Positions 19,411-30,656 of a DNA stretch of 64,000 nt are shown one piece after another; positions within the stretch are counted from its first letter, which is position 1; every line of letters begins with the position of its first letter. The notes beneath the pieces were generated by a model. That model made no database searches. It was given only the letters and a program-made list of their open reading frames with translations, and had not been told where the DNA came from. Source of the DNA: Ovis canadensis (Eukaryota > Chordata > Mammalia > Artiodactyla > Bovidae); NCBI RefSeq assembly GCF_042477335.2, contig NC_091250.1, forward strand, positions 131,661,384 through 131,725,383. Reading direction: 5' to 3'. The translations under genes were made by a program, and so were the position numbers.

Positions 19411-20649
19411 CCTGCAGGCTGCCAAGGTCCCATCACGGGGGCTCATTGTCCCAGTCTTCCTGGGTGTCTGTTCATGCGCTCAGGGCTCCTCGGGGCAGGA
19501 ACCCAGATGCCTCACTTGCAGCATCCTGGGTCCATCACAGGTGGAATCCTTCAGAAAGACTGTTGGAGGGACACATGAGTGCGCGAGAGGGTGAGTGAGG
19601 ACGACCGGCCTGCTCACCGGTGCGCAGGCTCCGGTCATCTAAGCGGAAACAGTGAACGCCTGAGTGGACTGAGTGAATGCCCCCGAGAGTATGGGGAAAG
19701 CCAGCTCTTCTGGGCTCCGGCCGGCCTGCTGGGGGCGGGGAAGAATCGGGGCGACATCTCCCCACATCCACGCTTGACAGCTCAGGGTGCCTGCCCGGCC
19801 CGCTAGCTGCACACAGGCCTCACGGCATCAGCGCTGGGCTCCTGGCCGGTGTGGCCCCTGCTCCAGACAAACAGAGCAACAGACTCGGCCCCGGGGCTGT
19901 CCACGCCGGCAGGACCCTTGACCTCCCACCTCTCATCTCCCGAGGGGCAAATGGAGGTGCAGTGTGGACTGGGTCACGGGCGCGAGGGTCTGTGGGCACC
20001 TCACCCTCCGCTGCCCGGACGCCTGCCCTTCCCCGCTGGCCTCTGATTGCATCCTGCCAAGGCTGAGCTGCCAGGTGAGGGCTGGAGGGCGGAGGGGCAT
20101 GCCTCATATCCGCTCCCCGGGCAGCGGCGGGCAGGCCCTCCAGCCGCTTCGGACTGGACGCCTTCCTGGACCGCAAGGCCCCACCTTCCTGCACCCAGGC
20201 CAGCACCCAGGCCGTCCTGCGGCCCCTGACCCTGACCGTCAAACTCACACCAGATGTTCCACTGTCCACTGGGAGCCAAGCAAAGAGCATCTAAGACGGC
20301 CCGGCCTGAGAAGCCAGGGTGGGCCAAGGACTCAGGTCAGAACGGGACGGGACGGGTCGGTGAGTGGCGATGACCCTTCAGACAGCATTCAAAGGCCGGG
20401 ACGAGGCAGGTCTTAAACCCTCCCCCACCACCCAAACACAGTGGCTCTGGGGGCGGCTGGGGTGGTGGTGGTGGGAGGCCTGGGCTCGGAGCCTCACCCT
20501 CCCAGGACGGGACGTGCTGAGGTCACAGTGGAAGCCTGTGTGGACAGGCGGCGTCCAGGACGGCACACGTGCTGCCTGCCAGCAACTCGATGCAAGCATC
20601 GCCAAGGTGACCTGCGGTGGGCACCGACTCCTCTGTGTCCCTTCTCCAC

Positions 20650-20700
20650 CCCAGGCTCCCAGGCTCCCCCAGCCCCCCAGGCTCCCCCAGCCCCCCTTCT
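20650..20700. repeat. Short tandem repeat, CAGGCTCCCCCAGCCCCC-like
   Basis: About three imperfect units of roughly 18 bp, pyrimidine-rich. Confidence 0.65.
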
Positions 20701-21239
20701 CCCAGCCCCTCCTCCCTCCCCACCACGCCCCCCATCTCTGATGTCTCCAGAGAGGTCATCAGGACCCCCCATGGATGGGGATGCTCACGTCTGCGCTGGC
20801 CTGCATGCAGGCCTTGGAAAACCCCCGCCCTTGTCTATTTAAGCCATTAGGAGTGGGTCTCCATGGAAACCACGGCACTGGGGGACCCGACACAGATGAA
20901 TATTCAAGGATCAGGCGCTGGGTGCCGGGGAGACCGTGGCTTCCTGCAGTGACCAGTGTGCGGGTCCTGGGGACTGAGTCTTCTGGGGAGGACGCACTGA
21001 GGCCTGGGCCTCTCACCCACGCGGTCGGGTCGCTGTCGCCGCCACTGTATGGAAGACAAAGGCCCAGGGGCGTGGGGCCGCCCGCGCAAGTCCGGAAGAT
21101 GAACGTGAACCCCGCAGGGCCTGGCTGGACCTGGGGCTCCTCCCCACAGCCTGACACGACGGCTGAGTGGCCTCCAGCTGCAGCGTGACCCGCCCCGTGC
21201 CCCGCCGGCAGCCACCAAAGCTGGGCGGCGTTGGTCCCC

Positions 21240-21424
21240 CAGTCGTGCCGTGGCCGACTCTGCAGCCCCAGGGTCTGTCCATGGGGTTCTCCAGGTGAGC
21301 ACAAGGCGAGCACACTGGAGCGGGTTGCCACTCCCTCCTCCAGGGGATCTTCCTGACCCAGGGATCGGACCCAGTTCCCCTGCACTGCGGGCGGATTCCT
21401 CACCGTCTGAGCCACCGGGGACAC
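21240..21424 (-). mobile_element. Bov-tA SINE, diverged
   Basis: Reverse copy from AGTCGTGCCGTGGCCGACTC to GAGCCACCGGGGACACC, with small deletions. Several of its variants are CpG-rich rather than decayed to TpG. Confidence 0.85.
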
Positions 21425-21429
21425 CCTGA

Positions 21430-21790
21430 CCATCCCATTCACCGTGCCTGACTTGGTCTGTCTTGGCACTTGTAACAAAAGCCCGCAGAAGTGGTGGCCT
21501 CATGAACCACAGACGTTTACTGCTTACAGTCTGGCCACTGGAAGCCAGGCACCAGCGCGTGCGGTCACGTCCGGGTGAGGACTGTCTTCCTAGGTTGCAG
21601 CCGGCCCTTCTCCCCGCGTCCTCATGAGACAGAGGGGGTAAGGGGCTCTGTCGGCCCCTCCTCTACAAGGACACAGATCCCACCCGCAGCTGGTGAGTCA
21701 AACCACCTCCCGAGGCCCATCCACACATAACCTCAGGCTGGAGGTAGGAGTTCAACGTGTGAGTTGTGAGGGAACAGACACTCAGACCAC
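21430..21790 (-). mobile_element. Old LTR, MaLR-like, reverse orientation
   Basis: Antisense landmarks: TTGTAACAAAAGCCCGCAG, ACAGACGTTTACTGCTTACA, CTGGAAGCCAGGCACCAGC, TCCCCGCGTCCTCATGAGA and CCACCTCCCGAGGCCCATCC. A solo LTR without coding sequence. Confidence 0.65.
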
Positions 21791-23519
21791 ACCTGGACCT
21801 TATCAGGCTGCTGGGGTCGGGAAGCGACGGAGCAGAGCACGTCCGGGGCCTGGCACAGCCTGGCACTCGGGGGGAGGACCTGGGGAGCCTGGCACGTGGA
21901 GACCAGGGGCGAGGGTCACCCCGTCCACCCTTTGGAGACTTAATGCCCACGTGCAAATCTGCACCTGTGACTGTGCTTTGAACAGAATGTCCTGTGGGAC
22001 CCCAGCCTGGCACCGCTCATCATCAGAGATGCCCAGGAAAGCTCCATCTCTCACCAGCATCGAGTTCGAGGCCTCTTCAGGCCTGACTGGTACCCGGGCC
22101 AGGCTGTGCCCCCAGGGGAACTCGCTGCTTCCCAGGTGCTGCTCAGATGCGGCAGGAATGCGCGTGGCTGCACGCGTGGCTGTGGGTGTGGACACCACCT
22201 CCCAAGGGCTGGCTCAGTCTCTTTCATGGGAAGCTGGCCATTCTCCAGGGGTGTGGCTCCTGGTCGCCAGGGGGCATCTCTGGAGGTGGGTTAGGGGTGC
22301 CCCCTTTCTGACTGCGCTCCATTTCCAGGGACCAGGGGCGCTTCACCCTGGACCTTGGTCCAAGGCTACATTTAGTAAAAGAAACATGTGCTCATTTTAC
22401 CTGTTGTTGCTTGCCACCTAGAAAGTGGCGTTTGGCACGTGAAGGATTCCAGAACCGGGATCTCTGGTGCGAAGCGGTCTCTGGTGGTGGAAGGGTCAGG
22501 GTCATGGGCATGTACCCTTCATGTATTAGAAGGTGGTCTTGGCCCCTCTCCGAGCAGAGGTTGCGGTCACAGGGCAGGACTAGGGCCTGGCTCTGCTGCT
22601 CTACCTCCCGAAGCCGTGGTTCCTCACTGTATCGGGGTGGGGGCCCCCCAGCACAGGACAGATGGCACCTCCATGTAAAGGCCTGAGCAGGGCCCAGGGC
22701 TGTGTGCCCGAGGAGCTGTGCCCACTGCCCCGGAGGTGGGCGAGGTTAGACCCCCACCTCCTTCCCGGCTGGGTCCCCGCCCACGGGGCTGCTCTGAGCC
22801 TCCTTGAAGGGTCGGCTTTCTGCCCCAGCACAGAATCAGCTGTCTCATTATTCACCCGCTTCTGGCTCTTTAATCACTGGGATTGTTGCTCTGGGGCAGA
22901 TCACTGGGCCAGACACGTGGTTGGATAGGTGGGTGCGGACGCTCCCGTGTGTCCAGCAGGGGCTCCTCTCCCTGCTCTGGGGACCAACTCGCACCCCGTG
23001 CTGCCCTTTCGGGGGATGGCTCAGTGACCGCCAACCTGAGGAAAGACAAGTCAGACCATAAAAGGGAAGAATCAAGGTGACCCCAAAGGGAAAGCAGTCA
23101 AGATCTCCAGCCTTTCTCAGAGGCAGGCACACGTCCACTCGCCTTCAGCCCGTCCCTCTGGCCTGGGAGCAGCCGCCAGGACACAGAGCCTGGCCTCCTA
23201 CTCAACCGTCAATGCCCCAGCCCCGGGGAGGCCCAGGGCGGCCCAGGAGACCTGCTCGCTGAAGCGGAGAAAGCTGACCTGAAGCGAGCGGTGTGAAATG
23301 AAATCATGTCCATGGTGGGTGGCTGGGAAGATGGACAGGACAGACCAGGGCTTCCCAGACCAGGAACCCCCCAAGGCCATGCAGACGGCACCTCCATCAC
23401 GCCATGAGACCCAAGTTCAAACCCTGGCTCTTATAGCAACAGGCTCTCCTCTGCTCTGTGTCACTGGGGGGCCAAGTAGGAAGAAAAATGCTGACCTCTT
23501 AGGACCGCTGTGTGGACAC
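21791..23519. other. Intergenic block, no gene recognised
   Basis: GC-rich unique sequence. Nothing recognised beyond short ORFs. Confidence 0.5.
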
Positions 23520-23690
23520 CTGTTTATTATTATTATTATTATTCCTTTTATTTTCTTACATTTTGGCCATGCTGCACGGCATATGGGATTTCAGTTTCCC
23601 AACCAGGGATGGAACCCACACCTCCTGCATGAGCAGCATGGAGTCTTAACCCCTGGACCGCCAGGGAAGTCCCTTTTATTTTTATTTTTT
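23520..23690 (-). mobile_element. CHR-type tRNA-derived SINE (cetartiodactyl)
   Basis: Reverse element: ATT-repeat/T-rich tail at the left, TTTGGCCATGCTGCACGGCA, CCCAACCAGGGATGGAACCC, and GACCGCCAGGGAAGTCCC head. This family is older than and distinct from BovA SINEs. Confidence 0.8.
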
Positions 23691-24508
23691 TTCTTACTGA
23701 GAAGCCCAGGTCCAGAGCAGAATGACTACACAGAAGTGGTTCTGCTCTGACCTCCCCCCTTTAGCATCCAGGGACTTCTGATTCAAGATGCAGGCTGAGG
23801 GGACCGTGATGGCCCTGGATCGCAGAGGGAGCCCTGCCCAGCACACAGCCCTCCTCCGGGTTTTGCCACAAGGGACCAGGGAAGGTGAGGAAGGTCCTGC
23901 CAGGTGAGGAGAGCTGTGAGCCAGGCGCTCAGGCCGCCCCATGGAGCCTGGGGAGGGGGGCAGGGTGGCGTTTCAGGAACTGCCAGGCGCCCAGCAGGCT
24001 CTCCTCCACGCACAGGTCTTGCCTCCAGGTGCGGGGGCCCAGTCGGGAGCCTGAGGCCAAGAGGGGCTTGCAGGGGGACAAACAGAAGCGCTCTCTGAAG
24101 AGCGGCCCCTGCCCTGCGGTTCAGGAGAGCTGCCCCTGCCCAGGAGCCCTGGACACTGGGCTCCCCAGCTCCTGCCTCACTCTCACCAAAGCCCCGAGAC
24201 GTGCGCCCGTCTTAACGGCTGTCAGCCCTCCCTGGAGCTGGTGGTGAAGACAGAGCCAGCCGTCACCATGGGGGTTAGAGGTGCAAAGTCAGGAGCCGGC
24301 GGGGAGGAACCAGGAGGAAAGGGGATGCCGTGATCTAGAACTAACCAGCTCCCCTGTGAACAGAGCTAATGGAACGGCCAGAGCAGGCCTTCCAGGTAAG
24401 ACAGACACTGTTGGAGGCGAGGGAAGGCCCGAAAACCCCGTGTGAGATGGACCAGTGTAACTGACTCGCCGTGCAGGGCGTCTGAAGCTGACACAACGTC
24501 GTCAGTCA
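23691..24508. other. Unique sequence, no gene recognised
   Basis: GC-rich, without recognised repeats. Confidence 0.5.
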
Positions 24509-24717
24509 ACTGCTGCTGCTGTCCAGGCGCTCCGCTGAGTCTGGCTCTGCGGCCCCATGGACTGTAGCCCTCAGGCTCCTCCATGGGATTCTCCAGGCAA
24601 GAATACTGGAGTGGGCTGCCATTCCCTTCTCCAGGGGATCTTCCCCATCTAGGGATCAAACCTGCGTCTCCTGTATTGGCAGGCGGGTTCTTTACGACTG
24701 AGTTACCTGGGAGGCCC
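24509..24717 (-). mobile_element. Bov-tA/Bov-A2-type SINE with 10-bp TSD
   Basis: Reverse element beginning with TGCTGCTGCT and ending in GAGTTACCTGGGAGGCCC. AGTCAACTGC occurs at 24504-24513 and at 24719-24728, a clear target-site duplication. The tRNA-type head together with a TGC tail is worth noting. Confidence 0.9.
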
Positions 24718-24728
24718 AAGTCAACTGC

Positions 24729-25194
24729 CCTTCAGTTTAAGACCCTCAGTCAATGCTGAGCAGAAGAGCGAGTGGATGAGCCGGAGCAGGCGACACCAGA
24801 CACGTCCGCCGGTAGCAGTCAGCCCTTGGCATAAGGAAAACGCAGAAGTCAGGACCGAGGAATGGTTTTCTCTCCGAAAGCTTGGGCCCGATCTCTAATG
24901 AGAGACCCCCACTCTGTCCCAGCCCCCAGGACTCGCAGACACACGTCCCTGGCGTGGCGGCTGCTTTGCCCCCTCCTCGATGACCTCACGCTGGCTGAGT
25001 GATCAGGCGCTCACTCCCCGGCCACACTTACGGCTTGGCGCTCCCCTGCCCCCTTGTCTGTGCGGAAGGACCCCAACTCTGTACTGCTGTGTCAGCTTGC
25101 TGGCGCCACTGAAACAAAACCCCAAAGGCTGGGAGCAGGGCGCGGTCCTGGAGCTGATGCATTCAACAAGGGCGGACATGGTGCATCTCTTGTG
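24729..25194. other. Unique sequence, no gene recognised
   Basis: No recognised repeat or gene. Confidence 0.5.
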
Positions 25195-25404
25195 TGAAGT
25201 GAAGTCGCTCAGTCGTGTCCGACTCTTTGCAACCCCGTGGACTGTAACCCGCCAGGCTCCTCTGTCCATGGGATTCTCTAACCAGGCAGGGATACTGGAG
25301 TAGGCTGCCATTCCCTTCTCCAGGGGATCTTCCAACCCAGGAATCAAACCCGGGTCTCCCGCATTGCAGGCAGATTCTTTACCGTCTGCGCCCCCAGGGA
25401 AGCC
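25195..25404 (-). mobile_element. Bov-tA SINE
   Basis: Reverse element from GAAGTGAAGTCGCTCAGTCG to CGCCCCCAGGGAAGCC, close to consensus. ATTCAAC occurs shortly before and just after it, a weak TSD candidate. Confidence 0.93.
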
Positions 25405-26354
25405 CTGTGTATTCAACTGATACACATTCAACCACAATTAAAAGTAAAAAATAAAATTCAAAGGAAAGGCCCTCTGCCTGTGTCTCTGGTGAGAGGTGAT
25501 ATGAACACCCTCTTTGAAAAGCCAGCCTCCACCAGGGCTGCAGGAGTCCCAGACTCTGTCCGAGGAGCCCACAGCTGAGCACCGCTGAGCTGGCAGACAG
25601 GTGGGCAGGGCCCCAGCTGGCTGACCGAAACTTCTCAGTGGAGACATCGGGTAATAACACTTAGGGGCCCTGCCTGGCTCCTCACAGGAGTGAGATACAG
25701 GGTGTGTGGTCCTGCCCAAGGTTGGTCCCGCCCTGAGCTCCAGCCCAGGTGCCGGCCTCCTATGGGGGAAAGCGGGGTCACCCCATATCTGTGTCTGCCC
25801 CACAACTCTGCTCTGAACCAACTTCCTCTGGGCAGCCTGCTACCGTGGAGACGCCAGTCCCCAGTCCTGAGATCCGGGCATGGCACCTAGGAGTCTGCAT
25901 TTCATAAGCTCCCTAGCTGATCCCAAGAGGCCTCTGGGACTGCTTTAGAGAAACTGCTTGAGAATCCCCAGCACTTACGGTTGTCTGATCCCACTTCATC
26001 CTTATCAGAGCCCAGCAAAATAAACATTACGAAGCCCCCTTTTAAAGCAGGTTTTTTGAACCATGATTTCATCTAACACAAATTTTAGCTGTTACAAATC
26101 TGTCTCAGAATGGCTATCAAGGTCGTACTGGGTCTGGTAAGTGCTTAGTAAACTGTTGAGTGCTCTAAACACAGAGAGGGGTTTATTATTGTAGTGGATT
26201 ATTACTGTTTTTACTAGACAAGTACTCGGAGGAGGGCGGGACGTTCTGACACTTTCTCTGAGGGGTTCCTAGAGAGGGGGAGGCTGCTGGGTGGGAGTGT
26301 GTGTGGCTGCAGCAGCAGAGTATTATCTGGGCGCCTCACTTAGGAGCGGGGGCT
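25405..26354. other. Unique sequence, no gene recognised
   Basis: AT-richer to the right of 25.95 kb; possibly contains very old repeats that I cannot assign. Confidence 0.45.
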
Positions 26355-27345
26355 GCTGTCTTTAAATTTTTCATTTGGAAATAATCTCAAACTGCAGGTA
26401 AGTTACGAGAATGAAAGCAGAACAAAGAATGCCAGGTACCATTTACCTGAATTCCGTTACTGCTAATGTTTTACCCCATTTATTTCATCGTTGATTTCCT
26501 CCTCCCCTCCCCCTCCCCCTCCCCTCCCCTCCCCCCCTCCCCCTCCCCTCCCCTCCCTCCCCCTCCCCTCCCCTCCCCCTCCCCTCCCTCCCCCTCCCCT
26601 CCCCTCCCCCTCCCCTCCCCTCCCCCTCCCCTCCCCCTCCCCCTCCCCTCCCCCTCCCCTCCCCCCCTCCCTCTCCCCTCCCCTCCCCCTCCCCCTATGC
26701 ATGGGAATGTGCAATTTTTCTCCGAACTGTTGGAGACCTAGCTGTAGGCATGGCAGCCCTTCACCCTTCAGGACAGAGCTCTTCTCTTACATAACATCAG
26801 TGCGATTATCAACACAGCTCCGATATCCTTATCTAAGCTGTCGCTTAAGATCCCACTTTGCCAGTTGGCCGGATGACGCCCTTTCTCGCCTTCTCTCTCT
26901 AGTCCAGGATCACTTGGGAGTCAGGAGCTGCACTTATCTGCCTGTCTCTAGCTTCCTTTCATCTGGTGCGTTTCCGCAGTCTTCTTCTTTTATGTCACTG
27001 ATATTTTTGAAGACTGCGGTGTTGTTTTTTAAATAGAGCGGTGCTCCTTGGGGTTTGTCTGACCCCTCCTCTCTATTAGATTCTGGCTGCAGTAGTGCAC
27101 GGACGACGTGTCCTCCCCGCTTCCACGTGCAGCGCACACGACGAGCATCCGCCTCTCGCCGGTGAGGTTTTTTCTGGTGAGCGGCTCAAGGAGCCGTCTG
27201 ATTCACCTGCTGTGTTTCCTTGCAATTGATAAGCAGTCTGGAAAGCAGACTCTTTAAAGACCCTGGAAATGGTCATCAAAACGTCCCTCTGGATTTAACA
27301 TCCATTAGTGACCTGCGGATCCAATCTGAGGTTGCTAAATGTCGA
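26355..27345 (-). mobile_element. Ancient L1-type LINE fragment, reverse (tentative)
   Basis: Landmarks of a widespread old L1-associated sequence read in antisense: TTTTCATTTGGAAATAATC, GCTAATGTTTTACCCCATTT, TCTCTTACATAACATCAGTG, CACTTTGCCAGTTGGCCGG, GGGGTTTGTCTGACCCCTCC and TTTAACATCCATTAGTGACC. The pyrimidine array at 26497-26696 lies inside it. Confidence 0.55.
26497..26696. repeat. CCCCT-type polypyrimidine array, 200 bp
   Basis: Almost pure C/T on the plus strand, built from CCCCT and CCCCTCCCCT words with no purine. The complementary strand is G-rich with runs of four or more and could form G-quadruplexes; the C strand could form an i-motif. The Pro/Leu/Ser and Gly/Arg/Glu ORFs here are artefacts. 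Confidence 0.95.
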
Positions 27346-27979
27346 TTTTCCAACCCAGCAGCTCCTGCACTTGTAGCAGCTGGCATCCAGCGTGCTAGGA
27401 AAGCACTGAGTCTTCTGCCTCGTCCGTCTGTCATCCGTCCATCCTCCTGTCTGTCCATCTCTGTATCGTCTGTCAGGTAGGCAGGTGGGTGTGCCGGTTT
27501 GTAGGTATGTTTGTGTGGATAGACGCATCCATATCACCATCTGCTACTCTATCCATTGATCCATCTATGGATCGTGAATGTAGGTAGGTGTCTTTTATCA
27601 GCATGAACACCTGTAATCCATCAGGGTCCTTCGTTAGTTTGATGCTCAGATCACCCCGAACGCCAGCCCCTGAGCACCCACTGAGCTGGCTCCGGGTCTC
27701 TGACATCCCACCTTTGCTAGCATCTCTTTACTGTCTGGCAGACAAGAGGTTCCAGGCTCAAGGCAGGCTTTCCCTGCCGCAACCCTAAAATCAGCCATTT
27801 CTCTTGGAAGCCTGGTTCCTCTTAGGAGAAAGTGTTTTAGAAATCAGAGTGTCTGGGCGCCAGGGGTCACGGACTCAGGCTTTCAGGCACATCAGCAGAG
27901 GAACTGTGCACACAAATGTACGTGCAGCAGACAGGCACACACACACGTGCGCACACGCTGCAAGGACACTGCAAGTGTG
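27346..27979. other. Unique sequence with tetranucleotide-like patches
   Basis: 27420-27580 holds degenerate CTGT/CCAT/TAGG words typical of decayed tetranucleotide repeats; 27930-27960 is CA/CG-rich. Confidence 0.5.
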
Positions 27980-28200
27980 ACAGTGAAGGGGTCAGTCGCT
28001 CAGACGTGTCTGACTCTTTGCGACCCCACGGACTGCAGCCACTGGGCTCCTCTGTCCCTGGGATTCTCCAGGCGAGAACACTGGGTGCCTTTAGTGGGCA
28101 GCCATTCCCTTTGCCAGGGGATCTTTCCGACCCAGGGATCAGACCTGGGCTTTCTGCACTGCGGGCAGATTCTTTACCATCTGACCACCAGCGAAGGGCC
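27980..28200 (-). mobile_element. Bov-tA SINE with 8-bp TSD
   Basis: Reverse element from ACAGTGAAGGGGTCAGTCGC to TCTGACCACCAGCGAAGGG. GGACACTG occurs at 27964-27971 and 28203-28210. Confidence 0.9.
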
Positions 28201-28331
28201 CTGGACACTGTAGAGCTGCTGAGTTCATACTGATCACCTGGGCTGGCACCCACCCCACCCACAATTCTGTCTCTTCTTCCCATGGCAGTACCCCCAGGGG
28301 TGTGCCCTTAGCTTCTCAGCAGCCGGACAAG

Positions 28332-28790
28332 TTCAGTTCAGTTCAGTTCAGTCACTCAGTCGTGTCTGACTCTTTGTGACCCCATGGACTGCAGCATACC
28401 AGGCCTCCCTGACCATCACCAACTCCCGGAGTTTACTGAAACTCACGTCCATTGAGTCAGTGATGCCATCCAACCATCTCATCCTCTGTCATCCCCTTCT
28501 CCTCCTGCCCTCAATCTTTTCCAGCATCAGAGTCTTTTCAGATGAGTCAGTTCTCATCAGGTGGCCAAAGTATTAGAGTCTCAGCTTCAGCCTCAGTCCT
28601 TCCAATGAATATTCAGGACTGATTTCCTTTAGGATGGACTGGTTGGATCTCCTTGCAGTCCAAAAGACTCAAGAATCTTCTCCAACACCACAGTTCAAAA
28701 GCATCAATTCTACGGCTCTCAGCCTTCTTCACAGTCCAACTCTCACATCCATACGTGGCTAGTGCAAAATCCATAGCCTTGACTAGACGG
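28332..28790 (-). mobile_element. BovB LINE, 5'-truncated, reverse
   Basis: Begins with the TTCAGTTCAGTTCAGT tail (the ACTGA-type 3' microsatellite in reverse) and extends about 460 bp into the element. CGGACAAG is found at 28324-28331 and 28788-28795, although its first bases at the right end may belong to the element. This is the longest BovB piece in the window. Confidence 0.93.
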
Positions 28791-28795
28791 ACAAG

Positions 28796-29189
28796 AGCCC
28801 GACCAGAGGCTGTTCTAACTTGCTCCCGCTTTCCCCTGTCCCATCTCCAGCCCCATCCAAGACTCGAGGTGTCCAGACCATCACTCTGGGTTTATTTTGG
28901 TTTTCAGGGTGCCTCTGGACCCATGGAGTTTGGTTTCTAATTCTGTCTTCCCCTGTCGCCTCCTCGCTGATTGAATCGACTTGAACGTGTAGAACAAGAA
29001 CCTGCTTCCAAAGGCGAACTTCACAGACGAGTTCCCCCACCTGCTCTCCCAGCAGGGGAGGGGTCTCATCCACTCCTTGCTTACTTGCCCTGAGTGTCTT
29101 CTCGTAAAGACAGGCTGTCTGGGTGCATTTTTGCTGTTCCTTTTCTTTATGACATACACGTGCCCGTGGTTGCACTGTTGCTGCCCTTC
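28796..29189. other. Unique sequence, no gene recognised
   Basis: No recognised repeat. Confidence 0.45.
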
Positions 29190-30560
29190 AAATATTACAT
29201 CCTAGAAATCACTCCAAAGTGCTTGGCGGAGACCTTTTGGCGAGTGGCCCAGCCCCACCCCGCTGTGGGTGTGGGGTACTCGGTCCCCACCTCCTCTTGC
29301 ACCTGTAACTCTCCCGACTTTGCCTCGATGACTACTGACGGAGTGAACACCCTGTGCCCCTGTATTTTGTGATAGTGTTGAAAGTGTATCTTTGGGGTGA
29401 ATTCTTCAAAGTGAGGTTGCTGGGTCAGAGAGTAAATGCACCTGTGGATTTGTCCACCCACAAGGGGGACACCGGTTTCATTGCCGCCGGCAGCGTCTGA
29501 GCCTGCCTGTTCACCCACACCTCCACCATCGCCTGGCCCTCCCATCCCCCTCCGGCCCCTGCCCTCGCCAGCAGAGCATGTTGTCAGACTTTTGTGTTTT
29601 TGCCAGTCAGATGGATCAGAGATGGCACCTTGCCTGGCTTCAGTCTGTAGCTCTCTTATATGGAGAAGCAAAGTGACTTTTCTCTTGTCCGAGGGCCGTT
29701 TTCACAGCCCTTTTTGGGAAGTATTTTTCATGTAGTTTGCGCTTTTCTCTACATGATTTTTGCACTTTTGTTTCCCACCTTTTAAAAACTCTTCATATAT
29801 CAAGGCTTCTATCTACGAGGTAAGTTCCAAATGTTTTCTCCTAGTGTGTCTTTTACTTTACTTATTTTTCATGCAAGACTCTCCATTCTTGCAGGCAAAT
29901 GTGTTGCTGTTTTCTTTATCGGAGCCGGGTTTTTACTTGCAGCTGGAAAGCCTTTCTCTGCACCCTACTTACAGAAGAATTCACCTGTGTTTCCTTCTGG
30001 TATTTGTATATCAAAGCTTCGTACTTCCGGAGCCCTGATCTTGTGAGTTTATTCCTCTGCCTGATGTGAGAAATGGATCTAATTTTATCTTTTTCCAAAC
30101 AATGATCTACTCGCCTGGCCTCATTTTATTTGACGGATCATGACTGCTGCGGGGAACTGAGACGCGTCCTTCATCACACGCCGGACTCTGTCGCCGCAGC
30201 CTGGCTCCGTGGCCCTGTAGCTCCGTGGCCCTCCCGAGTCATCAGCCCGCTGTCTCCAGGAGAGGTCTGCTCAGCGTGTCGTAATGCCCACCCCGAGCCC
30301 CTCCTCCTTGCCGCCCTCAGCTATTCTTGCCTGTTTATTTTTCCATACGAATGTTAACATCAACTGTGTAGCTCCGTGAAAAAATGCTCATTGGAATTTT
30401 TATTAGGAGCCCATTAAATTTATACCCTAAATTAGACAGAACTGACATCTTGATGATGTTGGGACGTCCTAACCTTTCTATTTTGGGTCTTCTTCGTGCC
30501 TTGCAGGAGTGTTTTATGGTTTCTTTCACATGAGCTCTGCACATGTCTTGTCAAGCTGTC
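29190..30560 (-). mobile_element. Ancient L1 LINE, reverse, with insertions/divergence
   Basis: Antisense L1 landmarks in order: GTGAGGTTGCTGGGTCAGAG (29411), TGTTGTCAGACTTTTGTG (29580), ATGGATCTAATTTTATC (30071), TTTATTTTTCCATACGAATG (30335), GGAATTTTTATTAGGAGCCC (30393) and GACATCTTGATGATGTTGG (30443). About 1.4 kb, heavily diverged, no intact ORF. Confidence 0.7.
29523..29567. repeat. 45-bp dispersed direct repeat, copy 1
   Basis: CCACCATCGCCTGGCCCTCC and onward to CCCTCG; identical to 30612-30656 except for one C/T difference. It interrupts the L1 sequence. Confidence 0.9.
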
Positions 30561-30611
30561 TGCCAGGGGGCTGTGGAGCAGGGCCTGGGCTGCCAGCCAG
30601 CTGGCACCCCC

Positions 30612-30656
30612 CCACCATTGCCTGGCCCTCCCATCCCCCTCCGGCCCCTGCCCTCG
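30612..30656. repeat. 45-bp dispersed direct repeat, copy 2
   Basis: Differs from 29523-29567 at one base of 45. It lies just right of the L1 remnant. Confidence 0.9.

Larger units (their letters stand above)
18937..21239. other. Intergenic block, no gene recognised
   Basis: GC-rich, mostly unique. Contains an L2-like fragment (19190-19410) and a short CCCCCAGGCTC tandem patch (20650-20700). Confidence 0.5.

Noticed and set aside
26491-27036. Proline-rich 181-aa ORF
   Set aside because: Translation of the CCCCT array running into a decayed L1; no gene features.
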